Translations under genes and position numbers: made by a program
From: Pipra filicauda
Taxonomy: Eukaryota; Chordata; Aves; Passeriformes; Pipridae
Assembly (NCBI RefSeq): GCF_003945595.2
Contig: NW_024104320.1
Location: 1,317,288-1,381,287 of the forward strand
Direction of reading: 5' to 3'
Length of the DNA: 64,000 nucleotides
Part shown: one piece after another, positions 38,303 to 50,077 of the stretch
Position numbering within the stretch: the stretch's first letter is position 1
Layout of the letters: every line of letters begins with the position of its first letter
Notes under the pieces: generated by a model
Seen by the model: the letters and a program-made list of their open reading frames with translations, nothing else
What the model was told of the DNA's origin: nothing
Databases searched by the model: none

Positions 38303-38336
38303 GTGATGTGTGGAGCCAAAACACTCCACACATCAC
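38303..38336. repeat. Perfect 13-bp inverted repeat with 8-base loop
   Basis: GTGATGTGTGGAG (38303-38315) pairs fully with CTCCACACATCAC (38324-38336) across the loop CCAAAACA. It lies inside a stretch where several minus-strand frames are open at once (37955-38511). No tRNA, snoRNA box or known element is recognised around it. Confidence 0.9.
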
Positions 38337-39426
38337 ATCCGGGTGGTTGTAGAGAAGAGAAAAGAAGATTTGTCTGTAGGAACAAGAGAAATATTTCTGG
38401 CCTGTCCAACTTCCCAGTAGTGCACAGGTTGGGGACCTTCCCATAGCACACTGTCAGTCTCTCCACTGCAATTATGCACTGGGACAAATGTCTCTTTTTA
38501 GTGTGTTCCATATGTATATTGCTGCTGTGGTGGGGACTGTCTAATCATGCTGTTACTTGTTTATATAAATGATCTCAGAATAAATTTACTTGACTTTTTT
38601 TTTTCTAAAAAAAAAAAGAAGACAAAAAATTTCCTACTTGAATCTTGGGACTAAAGCCCAGTTTCCCAGTTTTTGGTGCGCGGTTGTTTAATGGGTGGAT
38701 GGACAATCATTCCAGGACTGAGGCTGTGGTTCACAATGGGAGCATTTTACCTTGAACAGGTAGACAAGTGTCTATACACAGGGAAAGAATTATTGTTATT
38801 GGTATATTTATTAATAGAGTGTACATAACTTTGCCCTTCTACTGAGTGGTTGAAAATTTCAAGCCTTTCTAATCAGCTTCTTGTCTGAAAATAAATCAAT
38901 GTCACTAGCCAAGATAACTTCTGAGCATGATCTGCATAAACCCATCCCTGAGTAGTATGCATCAGAACTGCATTTGTTCCTCATGCAGGTAACAAGCACT
39001 ACCAGGGTGAAGTATTTAAAGACCCCACCTTACCCTGAAATAGTGGCAGTGCTGCACAAGATGATGGGCCTAATTTTTTCCCACCACAAAAGATTCATGG
39101 CTCTTGTATTTCAAAGTCAAAAAAAGGTTTTGCTGAACCTTCCTTTTTCTGTTCCTTGTGAAGCAGCATTTGCTAATCTATAAATGCTTCTTTTGGCTGA
39201 GATAAGTGAGGATGGACTTGATGGCTGACCCTGCATATGAGGAAGATACTCAGGACCTTTTCATGGGGAGAAGCCACAACCTATGCATGTTTTCTGCATG
39301 CTGTTTGCCAGAGAGCTGGGGAAATAACTTAGAAAAAAGGTGAAATCAGCATAACAAATATTTTTTAAACCGTGGTACATATCCTATACAACAGAATAGG
39401 GTATTAGCTCAAATATGGGATCAGCA

Positions 39427-39462
39427 TTTATATATATTTAAATATATTTATATATATTTAAA
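39427..39462. repeat. AT-rich palindromic tract
   Basis: Alternating TATATATTTAAA and its near reverse complement form a self-complementary low-complexity block of about 36 bases. Confidence 0.85.
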
Positions 39463-39769
39463 GTGGATTAGGGTGAATTTTTACAATTTGTTTTCCTGCT
39501 TTTGGATTTACTCTCGTAAGACATCTCTTATATAGATGTATGTATGCCGTGTACTCTTGAAGTATAAAGATCTTAGATCATAATGTTAAAAACTTCAGGT
39601 CAATGTGAGTGCAGGTTTTAACATTGAAAACATTTCAAAATAAATTCTGAATCTTGTTTTGTCTCAATATTGCAGTTCTGAAAAGTATTATGTTGTGTTG
39701 TACCTTGTTCAGCTGGTCTTTCTCATCTGTGTTTTTGGTCAGTAGTGGCAAAATTCTGATTTGCAATAG

Positions 39770-39910
39770 CATAGAAATGGAACAGGCTATTTCAGTTGGA
39801 AGAGACCTACAGTGATCATCTAATCCAACTGCCTGACCACTTCAGGGCTGACCAAACATTACAGCTTGTTACTAAAGGCATTGTCCAAATGCCTCTTAAA
39901 CACTGACAGG
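39770..39910 (-). mobile_element. Short CR1 LINE 3' end, antisense
   Basis: 'atagaaatggaacaggctat' then 'ttggaagagacctacagtga', 'ctaatccaactgcctgacca' and 'aggcattgtccaaatgcctc' match the CR1 subtype at 30.37 kb. The copy is only about 140 bases, a typical 5' truncation. Confidence 0.88.
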
Positions 39911-41300
39911 CAATTTTGGGGTTATGGATAGAAAATCTTGTCAAGCTGGCTCTCTGGGTATAGGTATATGGATAATAATTCCAGAGGATCTTAAGGTTTT
40001 CCATCATGACCTGCAAGAAGTTCATGATACTTTGAATAAGAAACTTCAAAGAATACAAAATAAACATGCCAGTGGATATAAAACTGGATTTTTTGAGTAG
40101 AAGACTTTCCAGTAGACCTTAAAATGGACTGGTATCAACCCCACTGTGAATTTTTGTCAATGGAGAAAGATATCAAGGTGATAAAAATTAACAGAGATAT
40201 ACTAAATGATGGGTCTAATCCCATAGGTCATTGATACACAATAATATGGATCACCATGTCAAATGGTCACAAGTCAATAATACATTTCATCTTCTGTAAA
40301 ACCCTTCACAAACTTGGAGGTGGAAGAGCAAAGAATGATGCCTGTGCTTACAGATAAGAGGACTTTGTCATGTGAAGCAGTGTCTTTGAAAAAAGACTTG
40401 GGGAGTGGTGACTATCAACTGAACACAAGCTCTGAGCTGTTCTTTAGCCAAAGAAGCTGACTGCAATCCATGAATATATAAACAGGAGCACTGAGGAGAA
40501 GGGAGGAGGGCCAGAGGCTTCACACTGCTGGTGCTCAGTTTTGTGGTCTACAATGCTGGCAAGAGACATGAGGGTGGTAGAAGTGCTGGGAGACCTTTCT
40601 GAACATAAAATGCTTAATTTATTCAGCAGAGGTTAAGGGATGGTTTGCTACTTACTTGGTGAATAAAGAATTGATAGGACAACTGAACTGATCTGTTAGT
40701 TCACCAAGATACATATAGATATCATAGGTGGAAAGGGAAACTTTACCTTAAAATAAGGAATATATTTGAACTGGCAATACTGATTTATAAATGAAAAAAC
40801 TAATCAATAATTGCAGTCACTTCATTGCCCTGAGAAATCTTTAGATTGGCTCTAATTCAGACAGGAATTATTTAGTGAAAATCCTACAGCTTGCATTAAA
40901 GTAGGAAGTCAGATGAAGAGATTGCAAGGATCACCTCTGGCATATAGGTGCATTAATTAGTAGTTTTGTCATATATTTTGGAAGCTTTGGTTGCATTCTC
41001 ATTCATGGTCTTTTCCTTATGTAAATTAGTTCTAGAGGTTTCAGTTCCTTCCTAGATTTATAGCTTTTAGGACTTTGTTGGCAATTAGTCTGACTCCCCC
41101 CATAACAACATTTGAACTTGAACTCATTTGCTTCCCTAGGTTTAGTCATGGCAACTATTTTTCTCCTTGTGCATTTCATTTTCTTTGTGTGTCCATACCT
41201 TTGATACCTTTTCCTGTATAGATATGGATGGCAACTGCAAAATGCTGTCGATCAAAATGTTACCTGCTTTTCTTTCTGGCTTTATGATGGTGAAATAAAT

Positions 41301-41590
41301 TACAGCATCACAGGATGGGTCAGGTTGGAAGGGACTGCAGAGGGTCATCTGGTCCCACCTCCTTGCTCAAGCAGGGTCATCCTTGAGCACATTGCACAGG
41401 ATTGTGTCCAGATGGCTCTTGAATATCTCCAGTGAGGGAGACTCTACATCCTCTCCAGGCAATCTGCTCTAGTGCTCAGTCACTGCACAGTAAAAAAGTT
41501 CTTCTTTATATTCAGGTGGAACTTCCCGTTCATCAGTTTCCACCTGTTGCCTCTATTGCTTGGCACCACCAAGAAGATGTCCTGACATGG
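41301..41590 (-). mobile_element. CR1 LINE 3' end, antisense
   Basis: 'tacagcatcacaggatgggt' then 'caggttggaagggactgcag', 'ggctcttgaatatctccagt' and 'ccacctgttgcctctattgc' are a reversed CR1 end. It is the last minus-orientation CR1 before the orientation changes at 44 kb. Confidence 0.9.
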
Positions 41591-44118
41591 ATGGAATTCA
41601 CTGACACCAAAGGACAATCAGCATTTTGTAGGAGGTGCTCTGTTCTGTGAAGGGCAAGCTGGTGCAGAGTTCTGGAACCGTTTTTATCCACTGGCATTCT
41701 GATCACCAGCTTGAATTAGACATCTCTAGAACTGGTCACTTCTCAGAGAAGTAACAGAATCTTATTAAAGGGTGATTAAAAAAATGCTTAACCAATTATG
41801 GAATGTAGTATCACATTTCAAAGTAATTTTCTGTACTTATCTAGAGGCCTTAATTATGTTTTTAGACCACTTTGGTTGATACAATTTTTATTAGATAGCA
41901 CTTATTTTATATGAAAACCAAAATAGCTGCATTGAAATGGATGGGGGTTTGACTTCAAGGTATGTCTTTGATGGGAGGATTACTGGGCAGAAACCTTAGA
42001 TTAGGGCTGGGAATTTACCTAGGTAGCTGCAATGGCTCTTTCTGTGAAAATCAATGAGTATTAGAAATGCCCAGCAGAAGACAGCAGGATCTAGGAGAAG
42101 CCTTTCCATGGGGACCTGCAATGCACAGAAACATTTGCAGCTCAGGAAGTTTGGCAAGCCAGTGTGCTGCTCAGGTTAACAAACACTGTTTGCATAAATC
42201 CCCTTGCAGTTACTGTGTCTCATTGAATTGACATCCCACTGCTTTGTTTTTCTTTAAAAACTTTATTTGACTGACTCTTCTGGAAAACCCTACCTTATCT
42301 ATGTAGTACAGGCAAAGCAAGTTCCTGTTTTCAGAAGTGGACACTGGCCATTTGAAGCCCTGTCCCATCTTCAGCCCTGCCCTGTTTTGCAGCAGGGCTC
42401 TTTGACTCTGCTTCTGGCGTGTGCTCCTGCTCACAGGGCACGTGGTTGTGAGGTTCTCTGTGTCACACGCGCATCAGAACTGTCTTGTGTTGCAGAAAAA
42501 CGCTACATTGGCAAACAGCATTCACAGTTTGTGACTTAAGCATTCCTCAAGGACATCTGTGAATGGGAAAAATAAAAATAACCACACTGGAAAGAACATG
42601 GAAAAATTCTCTACAGAGTGACTTTAAAATGAAATGATCCCATCTGAAAATACGATGTGTACCTAGCACGGAAGTTCACCTTTATTTTTAAGTCCTGCTA
42701 ACACTGGAGGCGGTCTGGGGACAAATGCTGGGGTCACTGGGTGACTACACAGAAAGGTGCATGATTGGTTACGTGGCTGGGGCTGTGTGGACACAGCAGG
42801 ATCCTGGGATTGCCTGCACATCCCTGGGAGGTGCACATGGCAGCGGCGCAGTCTGTGCATGGAGATACTGAGTGCCTTGGTGCCTTTCCCAATGTAGGCC
42901 TGCATCATAGGCATTACAAGGAATAACAGAGAAATGGATAGCATCTGTTATTGGTAAAATACAGCCTCATCCCGTAGATGGTTTGGGTGTAAGACTTTTC
43001 ACTTGATTTTGTAACAGTTTTGTCCCATTAAGTATAAAATGCTACCTGCTTTGTGTATTTTCTAGCCCTACCAATCAAACAAAATACACAACAAAACCTT
43101 TGTGAAATCACAATTCTCTTGTCTGTTAATGTCACACAGCAAAAACTCCCAAATGCAAATCCACCTCTGGCCTTCATTTTGCTGATTTTTCTTCAAGTGT
43201 CTATTCATCATTATTTTCAATAGAACACAACTCTTCTTTACTTGTGTTCCAGTAACCCTTGGAGGTTTTCATCATGCTACTCACAACTGACATAATGAGG
43301 TTCATTTTATTGAGTGTATTTGGTCCCCTGTCCCCCAGTGCTTGTGATTCATCATTTCTTTTGTCAGTGAATAGTGAGATAATGAGATAGCAGGTTGACA
43401 AGGGCAGAAATACATTTAGGTTTAAAACAACGGATGTGCCTTGTGAGCAAGTTCAGCCAAGTAGGATGTCAGTCTGTTCCATGGGGATTGCCAGGTCAAA
43501 GCTGACTCAGAAATAGTATTTGTGAATACTCCATCAAAATGTAAGCATGAATAATGATGTATGTCTTATTAACACACACATCAACTGATATATTCCACTA
43601 CCCAGTATTTTTTAAAGTATCTACGCACCAAAGTTGAGAAGTATAATATGAATTTCAGCATTAACATATTGGAATTATGGCTGCCTGCTGTGATGCAGTG
43701 CGGGTTTTTCATACTGGGTAATGAAAATACGTGTTTCTTACTGTGTGGACATGATAAACTTTGCAATGTTCTCACTTGTCCATTTCCTCACTTTTAAGAG
43801 TTGGGGATTTTTTTAGTGGTAAATGTCATAGATGTGTTCACACGGTGTTGCAGCTTAGGAAGTCGAACTTTTAAAAAGAGATGTTTAGGCTTTGAAGTGA
43901 TGGTAATTACTGTAACTTTGTGACAATTCACTTTATGTCTGGAGAAAACTTTAGAAAATATTTAGAGTTAAAAAGTTTCAGTGTAGTTGAAATCAAAGGA
44001 GTTTGATGTCCATATGCATTTGAAATGCCCACAGTATGACTATTGCATCTTTAGACACCTAATTATCTTCAAATATCTGCCCTTTATGCTGTGTTTACAT
44101 GCCCAAGACTGCATGGTA

Positions 44119-44182
44119 GTGTTAGGTTCATGGTTGGACTCAATGATCTTAGAGTTCTTTTCCATCCTAAATGATTCTGTGA
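44119..44182 (+). mobile_element. CR1 LINE 3'-terminal fragment
   Basis: 'ggttggactcaatgatctta' then 'ttttccatcctaaatgattc' and 'tgtgat' is the sense CR1 3' terminus, much like the end of the copy at 62.4 kb. Only the last ~60 bases are present. Confidence 0.82.
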
Positions 44183-44442
44183 TGGAACTCGTCAGCCCTG
44201 TAAGGCCATCCATCTAAGAGAAGGTCACTCTAAACAAACCTACGTCCAGAGGACCTCACTGCCACTGTCCAAGCTTGCTCGGCCCCGACAGATGAACCTC
44301 AGAATTAAAGGGTGGGCTCAGTTCAGCGCACACTGTGTCTCACCTAAAAAAAAAAAATCCACTGCGCAGGCTTGAAGGGTAATGACCTTTCCCAAATCTT
44401 CGTTCGCGAAGACTGGCCATACTAAAATGATTCTGTGATTCT
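44183..44442 (+). repeat. Possible short composite repeat with a CR1-like tail
   Basis: This ~260-base block follows directly on a CR1 3' terminus and itself ends in a second CR1-like tail ('aaaatgattctgtgattct' to 44441). It holds an internal A12 run (44346-44357) and a stem-loop TCTTCG-TTCG-CGAAGA (44397-44412). It is richer in CpG than its flanks. A body plus a CR1-type 3' tail is how CR1-mobilised SINEs are built, but I do not recognise a tRNA or 5S head. It may instead be an internal part of an unusual CR1 or another element. Confidence 0.35.
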
Positions 44443-45259
44443 AAACACTGTGCCATTTGTTGCTAGTGTTGTGTTTCTGGCATGGATGTGTTGAAGTGAC
44501 CATTGCAGAGGTACTGGGAGAAATTTATATCTTCAACCACACTTTTATATAAAAGAAAGTGTGTGTGAGACCAGATATTACGTGCTGCTATCCTGGTAGG
44601 TGTGACATTTTTAATCTGGTTAAAACCTGCTGCATTTTTTATACATCTGCAGTTTAAAGAAGGTTGTGGAAGCAGGTCTGTAGCAGGCACTGGGTGTTTC
44701 TCAGATTTTACTGGACTTTTTGATGTTATGAGTCATGTAGACACGTCTGGCCACATTAAATGAAGATCTGTCCCATTTGGCTTGCAATTTTAAGTACTTA
44801 TTAGTTTATTTAGTAATGATGTTGACTGCCCTCTGTGATGTATATGTGTGTGATCCACAGGTGTAGCAGATGCGGCACGTTCAGCCTGTAGCTCAAGAGG
44901 ATCTGCTGGGTTGGAGACAAGCACGTTCTCGTTCTCCAACACCACCCCAGGCCATGTCTGACAGGGGCTGGGAGCGGGAGGTGTGTGAGCACCGCTCCTG
45001 ATCACAGCCCTGCCCTGGGGCACTCTGCAGGCTGCCCGTCCCTGTGCCAAGGTGCCTGGCAAGAGTATTAAACTGCCAGACAGGCTTAGACATAGAGTCC
45101 CTTGGGCTGTGCCCGGGGTTGCACTTGTATTTCACTGTCTGAATATAGAGTAAGTCTGATCCAGAGGGCAGCCTTTGAATGACCCCGGCATGAAATGTGG
45201 AAATACCCGCAGTATTTCTCTCTAAGCTGCAAAGTTAGGTCGAAGATGCACAGCTATGA

Positions 45260-45277
45260 AGGAGAGAGAGAGAGAGC
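45260..45277. repeat. (GA)n microsatellite
   Basis: Eight GA units. Confidence 0.9.
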
Positions 45278-47224
45278 GCAATTTCAACTGAGGAAACATC
45301 CATGACCTCGACATGCCCCAGCCATGATTTTGTAGCTTTCCGCTGGTGATAATCCATGTTGGCTCAGACCCCAGCTGAGATCAGACAGGTCAGCGCCTGC
45401 TTAGAGGTTTCTGACTGGGGAGCAGAAACAGAACTCCAAACAGAAGGAAAAGAGTGAAAGGTTTTAGGATTAGACTGAGAATGACTACGTTTGTCTTGGC
45501 AGCATCAATGCCACACGCACATGCAGTGTTGGGGAGCTGCTTTCTGACAAAGTGCTCATGGAGCAGGATCCAGGCTGTGTATCAGAGCAGTCATTCCCAA
45601 GTCTAAGCATGGCTCTGGATCCAATCCCAGAGCTTGCTACTGGCCTCACTGGGCAGTTAATCGCGTCTTCTGTTTAATCTTACTTTGGGCAGACTGAGAA
45701 CCTGATGACAAGAATGTCCAATGCATGATTTAGCTCCTGCAGATGGTCAGGACATGCCTGTCTTAATTTCTTGCACACCCAGGCCAGAAGGAGAGAAAGT
45801 AAGGAATTTAATGGGCACTGTAGAGTAGCTGCAAGGAACACCCTCCTGGTACTGTGCAATCCAGTGTGAGAGTCACACCAGCTAAACAATCTTTTACCTG
45901 TGAGGACACAGAGCTGTGTTTGCTTTGTGGGTCTCCATAGGGCTATGTAGGAAGAATGTCCATGTACTTCTTGAAGACTGCATGTTGCTGCAGTTTGTGA
46001 CATTTGTGGAGTTACATTATTGATTTTATTTTCTTAGGAGAAAAGGTAAATAGAAAATTATTCACTTGCACACCTGGGCATGCCTTGGACATCAGGACAT
46101 TGAGCATTAAAACACAAGGTGACTGAGAAACGGAAGATAGTTCATTATTTAACATCCCAGTGAAGGCTGTGTTTACTTCTGTATTACATAACTGTTTCTT
46201 TCAGACAATTTCTGTATTTTTCCATGCATCTCTGGCTGTGTTTCCAGTTATTCCAGTAGACGTGGGTGTGTAGGAAAAGGCAAATAATAAGTTTTTAAAT
46301 GGTTGAAAATAATGCAATTAAAGCCCTGTAATCAGATGCTTCAGGATGTGGCTATTCATTTCACAGTCCTGCTTGCTAAAGATCTATCCTGCAGTGATCA
46401 GCCAGTGGCAATTCTGGGACTTCAGACATAAATACTGAGGAAGGCAAAGCTGGGGAGATCTACAGATTGAATTTATCCACAGTGATAACCTGCACTCCAG
46501 GGTGAGCGACATGTTCAGCTCTGGAGAATAAGAAATGAGCTAGCCAGTTACCACAACTAAACAACCATTTTAATAATTTTTTTGGTTGCTTTCGATGCAG
46601 GTGCTTTTGGACAAAGTTCTGCTCTCAAATGCCCTCCCCACTACTCGAGATGCCCCCACCATTATTTTTTTTTTTATAGCATTGCCATCGTTTCCTGGAA
46701 CAGATAAAAGAGAATTTGATTATGTTTGTATTGCAGCATCATTCAGGAGCTCCATTGTGCTTAACTGTGCAAAAAATGGATTAAGAGAAACTCTCATTCT
46801 CAGACAGCTGAGGAAGGTGAACAAAAAAACAGAGGAGGAAGGGACACAGACAGATACACATGTATGTTACGATTCTATTTATTTTATGTTTACAAAGGCA
46901 AACAAAGTAAGAGACATCTCTCAGCCAAATCATCCATTTAATAGCTCGTTTTCCTGTATGTTAGGACACGTTCAGGTGTTGAAGAAAGATGCTTATAGAG
47001 GCAGGTGGCCTCAGAGAGATGCTCAGAGAGAAAGGGAGCATTCAGGGCATGGAGCACAAGAGTCAATACCTCAGCCAGGTCTCCAGGATGATTTTGTTTG
47101 TTTTGAACATGTTTTAGCCTTGTCTGGGCTCACTTCAAAGCGAGGGGGTCACTCTGTAGTATGTATAGTATGACTACACTGCTATTAATACCCCCCAGGG
47201 AAAGGGAGGGCGGCAGGGCAGGGT

Positions 47225-47440
47225 ACGTGTGAAAAGACATCTTGTGCTGGCGGCATCGCCATTGAGTCACCCCATCCTGTCTGCGGCTCCGGGCAGGAGC
47301 AGTTCGGGGCCAGGGAGCCGCCACGGGGCTAATCGGGATAATAAGCACTTCAGGCAGAGTCTGACTCCCCCCGCAGTTAGTCTCCCTCCACTTTCGGTCT
47401 GTAAATATTTGCCCTGTCCACATCTATTGTTGGCACAGAG
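47225..47440. promoter_or_regulatory. GC-rich CpG-bearing patch with AP-1 and forkhead-like sites, candidate enhancer
   Basis: The block has repeated CpGs in an otherwise CpG-poor region. An AP-1 site TGAGTCA sits at 47263-47269, GATAATAAG near 47337 and a forkhead-type TGTAAATATTT at 47400-47410. It carries no recognisable repeat. Short frames on both strands are probably a side effect of composition. Enhancer function is inference from composition and motifs only. Confidence 0.3.
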
Positions 47441-48898
47441 ACATCACAAGAAAGTTCTCGTAAGCCTTTGCTCGCATATTTGGATTTGGGCCAGCTGAAG
47501 TTAAACCCGATCATCTCTCAGCCTCTCACTACCCCTGCTCCTTTTTTTCAGTAGTAAATGATGACTCTCTTCAAGATGGGCCGGATTTTCCTGGGGGTTG
47601 GCATTCCCCCAAGGCATACACATTTAGTGGCATGTGCCATGCAAGTAAACAGCAGGATAGAGGGTTTTTGTTCCTTTTGTACACACTATCCAATTTGTTC
47701 CTTGGCACTTTCCCCACCCACAGGGAAGGACGGCTGTCTCCCTATACAAGCCAGAGTTTGATTCCTTTATTTTTTGCCTTCCTTCCTCTGGCTGTCTGTA
47801 GCAGGCACACCGAATTTCCAAAAATGAAGGTGCTAATACAAGTATCACTTACTGCCCCTCCTGTGGCATCCGTGCCACTGTTATTTCCAAGTTACCCAAA
47901 ATGAGAAATGCAATTTGGATGAGTCAGGGAGTCTGCCCTGACTCAGACTCACTAATGTAGGAGTGTCTTGGGGTCATGCATATTTCTATTAATATAGGGT
48001 CAAACTTGAGTAGGGAGCTCTGGTTTGATTTACCTATTTTTAGCAAAGTCACACCAATGCAGCAAACCCAGTCAAACTAAACCTGGATCAATTTGCTTTG
48101 AATTTGTGTGAAAAAAATAAAATACAATCATTATCTTAAGGTAATGAAACATGTTCATTTTATTCTGTGCTCAACTAGCACACTAGTTTTTATATCTGTG
48201 GTGGGGAAATTTATACAAAATCCCGTTTTGTTCTTGCAGCCCCTGACTGATATAACCATCTAACATCAGATGTTCTGCTTTTGCAGTAAAAATGTTGAGA
48301 CTATTTTCGTGTCTCATACACAGGTCTTTTTTTTTTTCTTCACACAAATTAAACCACAAAGATCTCTCTCATTTTTTAGTCCTTTCAAAGTGTATGTGCA
48401 AGGACACAGAGAGGCTTTATCATTTCTCCTTCCTACCCTCTCAGAAGGCTCTTGATACAAGGACAAATGAAGAGTTTCTTACTGTTAAGAATAAGAAGTT
48501 GTGGGTAAATATTCTCACTGTATCTGTTGTGATCCCATCAAGGTTTGTTGGTCCTGGGTCCAGCAGAGTAATTCCATGTTAGAAAATCTTTGTGGTGCAA
48601 GGTTTAGAATGTGTTCATTTTCTGGCTTCCAGGAAGGCAAATTTTCTTGAAATACAGCAAGTGAGAAAAAAAGAATTAAACCAGCAAGAAATTGAATAGA
48701 ATATCTAGGGAGCTAGGAAAACTGTATAGGAGAGTAGAAAATGGTTATAGGTTATATGTGGTGGGAAATGCTGTATCTCAAGTCTCATATCTCTGGAATG
48801 GCTCAGTGAGAATTTCTCCTCAGCCGGGACAATGTAGCATTGCTCTACTGACCTTTTTGAGGTTCAATTGATTTGCCCCAGCTTAAAGCCTGACCTTT

Positions 48899-48951
48899 TG
48901 TGTCCAGATAGCAAGGTGGCATAGAACTTCTGTGTCCAGATAGCAAGGTGG
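48899..48951. repeat. 32-bp tandem duplication
   Basis: TGTGTCCAGATAGCAAGGTG and the following G occur at 48899-48919 and again at 48931-48951. The 21-base copies are identical and spaced by a 32-base period, so the event is recent or conserved. Confidence 0.93.
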
Positions 48952-50036
48952 GAGAGAGCAGAGCAACACTTCCTAATCTCTGCAAAGGCTTCTGAAGCAG
49001 ATAAAATGGCAGAGCTCCTGCTTTGCGTTCTGTAACACTTTAGCAGAACAAGCAGGATGTGAAGTTGCTCTGAGTGAGATCGGAAAAAGGGTTAGATGTT
49101 CCTGTAACCTTAAAAACACAGGTGACACTGATTTGTGTTCTCTTCTGGGAGCCTAAATGATTGAGATGTAAGCAACTGAATGGAGACGTAGCCCAGTGCA
49201 CTTGGTTGGATAACACTGTCACCCCGAAGACAGAAATAAAGATCATATCTGGGCACCAGCTAAAAAGGTTCTGTGGACTGTTAAAGCAATTAGGGATCAG
49301 ATAACATGTTTTCCTGGTCACTGGGACAGGGTCTGTCTGCCTTAGAGTGAAACATAATTGAGCCATAGCTAGAAATGCTCACTGTCAGCTTCATGTTGTG
49401 TGTGAAACTCCATATCCTTCTAATGGCTGTGCAAAGCATTAGATCAGTTGAAAGAAATGACAAAAATCTGTAGTTTAAATCTTCCTCCTCTCTTTATTAA
49501 GCAATACCAAGACTCAGGTCTTGGAGCTCACCCAGGGGAAATTTGGTATTTGATTTGAACACGCACAAAATTCAAACTTGATGTGGAGGCCAAGACAAAT
49601 ATATTTTGTCTTGTAACTCCACGTTACATGACAGCCTGATGTCATGCTCTCAGCCTGTGAAGCATTTATAGCAGAAATCATCTTTGCCACATGGCAAACA
49701 AGACCTTTCTGTGTTTTGGTTTTTGATTGTTTGGATTTTTTCACTGCTAGGGCTTCACATCTAGCCATAATTAAATTACTAGCTGGAGAAACTGACACAA
49801 AGCTCAAGCTGATGTGAGAAAATAGAATTGTATGTATCTGCACCTGCACCATTTCTGAAGAATTGATAGTGGTTCTGTGTTTATTGGGTGTGGATATGAT
49901 CCACCTTTAGGCTGTACAACAGTATGTGCATCACTGCCTTTCCCAGGGCCACCTGTGATATTCCTTGCTGATAGTATTCTGTAATTTCCTCTCCCTTCCC
50001 ATCCTTCTAGTCTTACTTGCAGCAGGAAGACTCAGA

Positions 50037-50077
50037 TAAAAAAAAAAAAAAAGAAAGGAAAAAGAAAAGAAAATACA
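50037..50077. repeat. A-rich polypurine tract
   Basis: A run of about 15 adenines followed by mixed A/G units; it may be the tail of an old retroposed sequence, but no body is recognised. Confidence 0.85.

Noticed and set aside
44790..45135. Three overlapping minus-strand frames of 60-90 codons
   Set aside because: Local GC rise only; peptides are Pro/Ala-rich with no family match.
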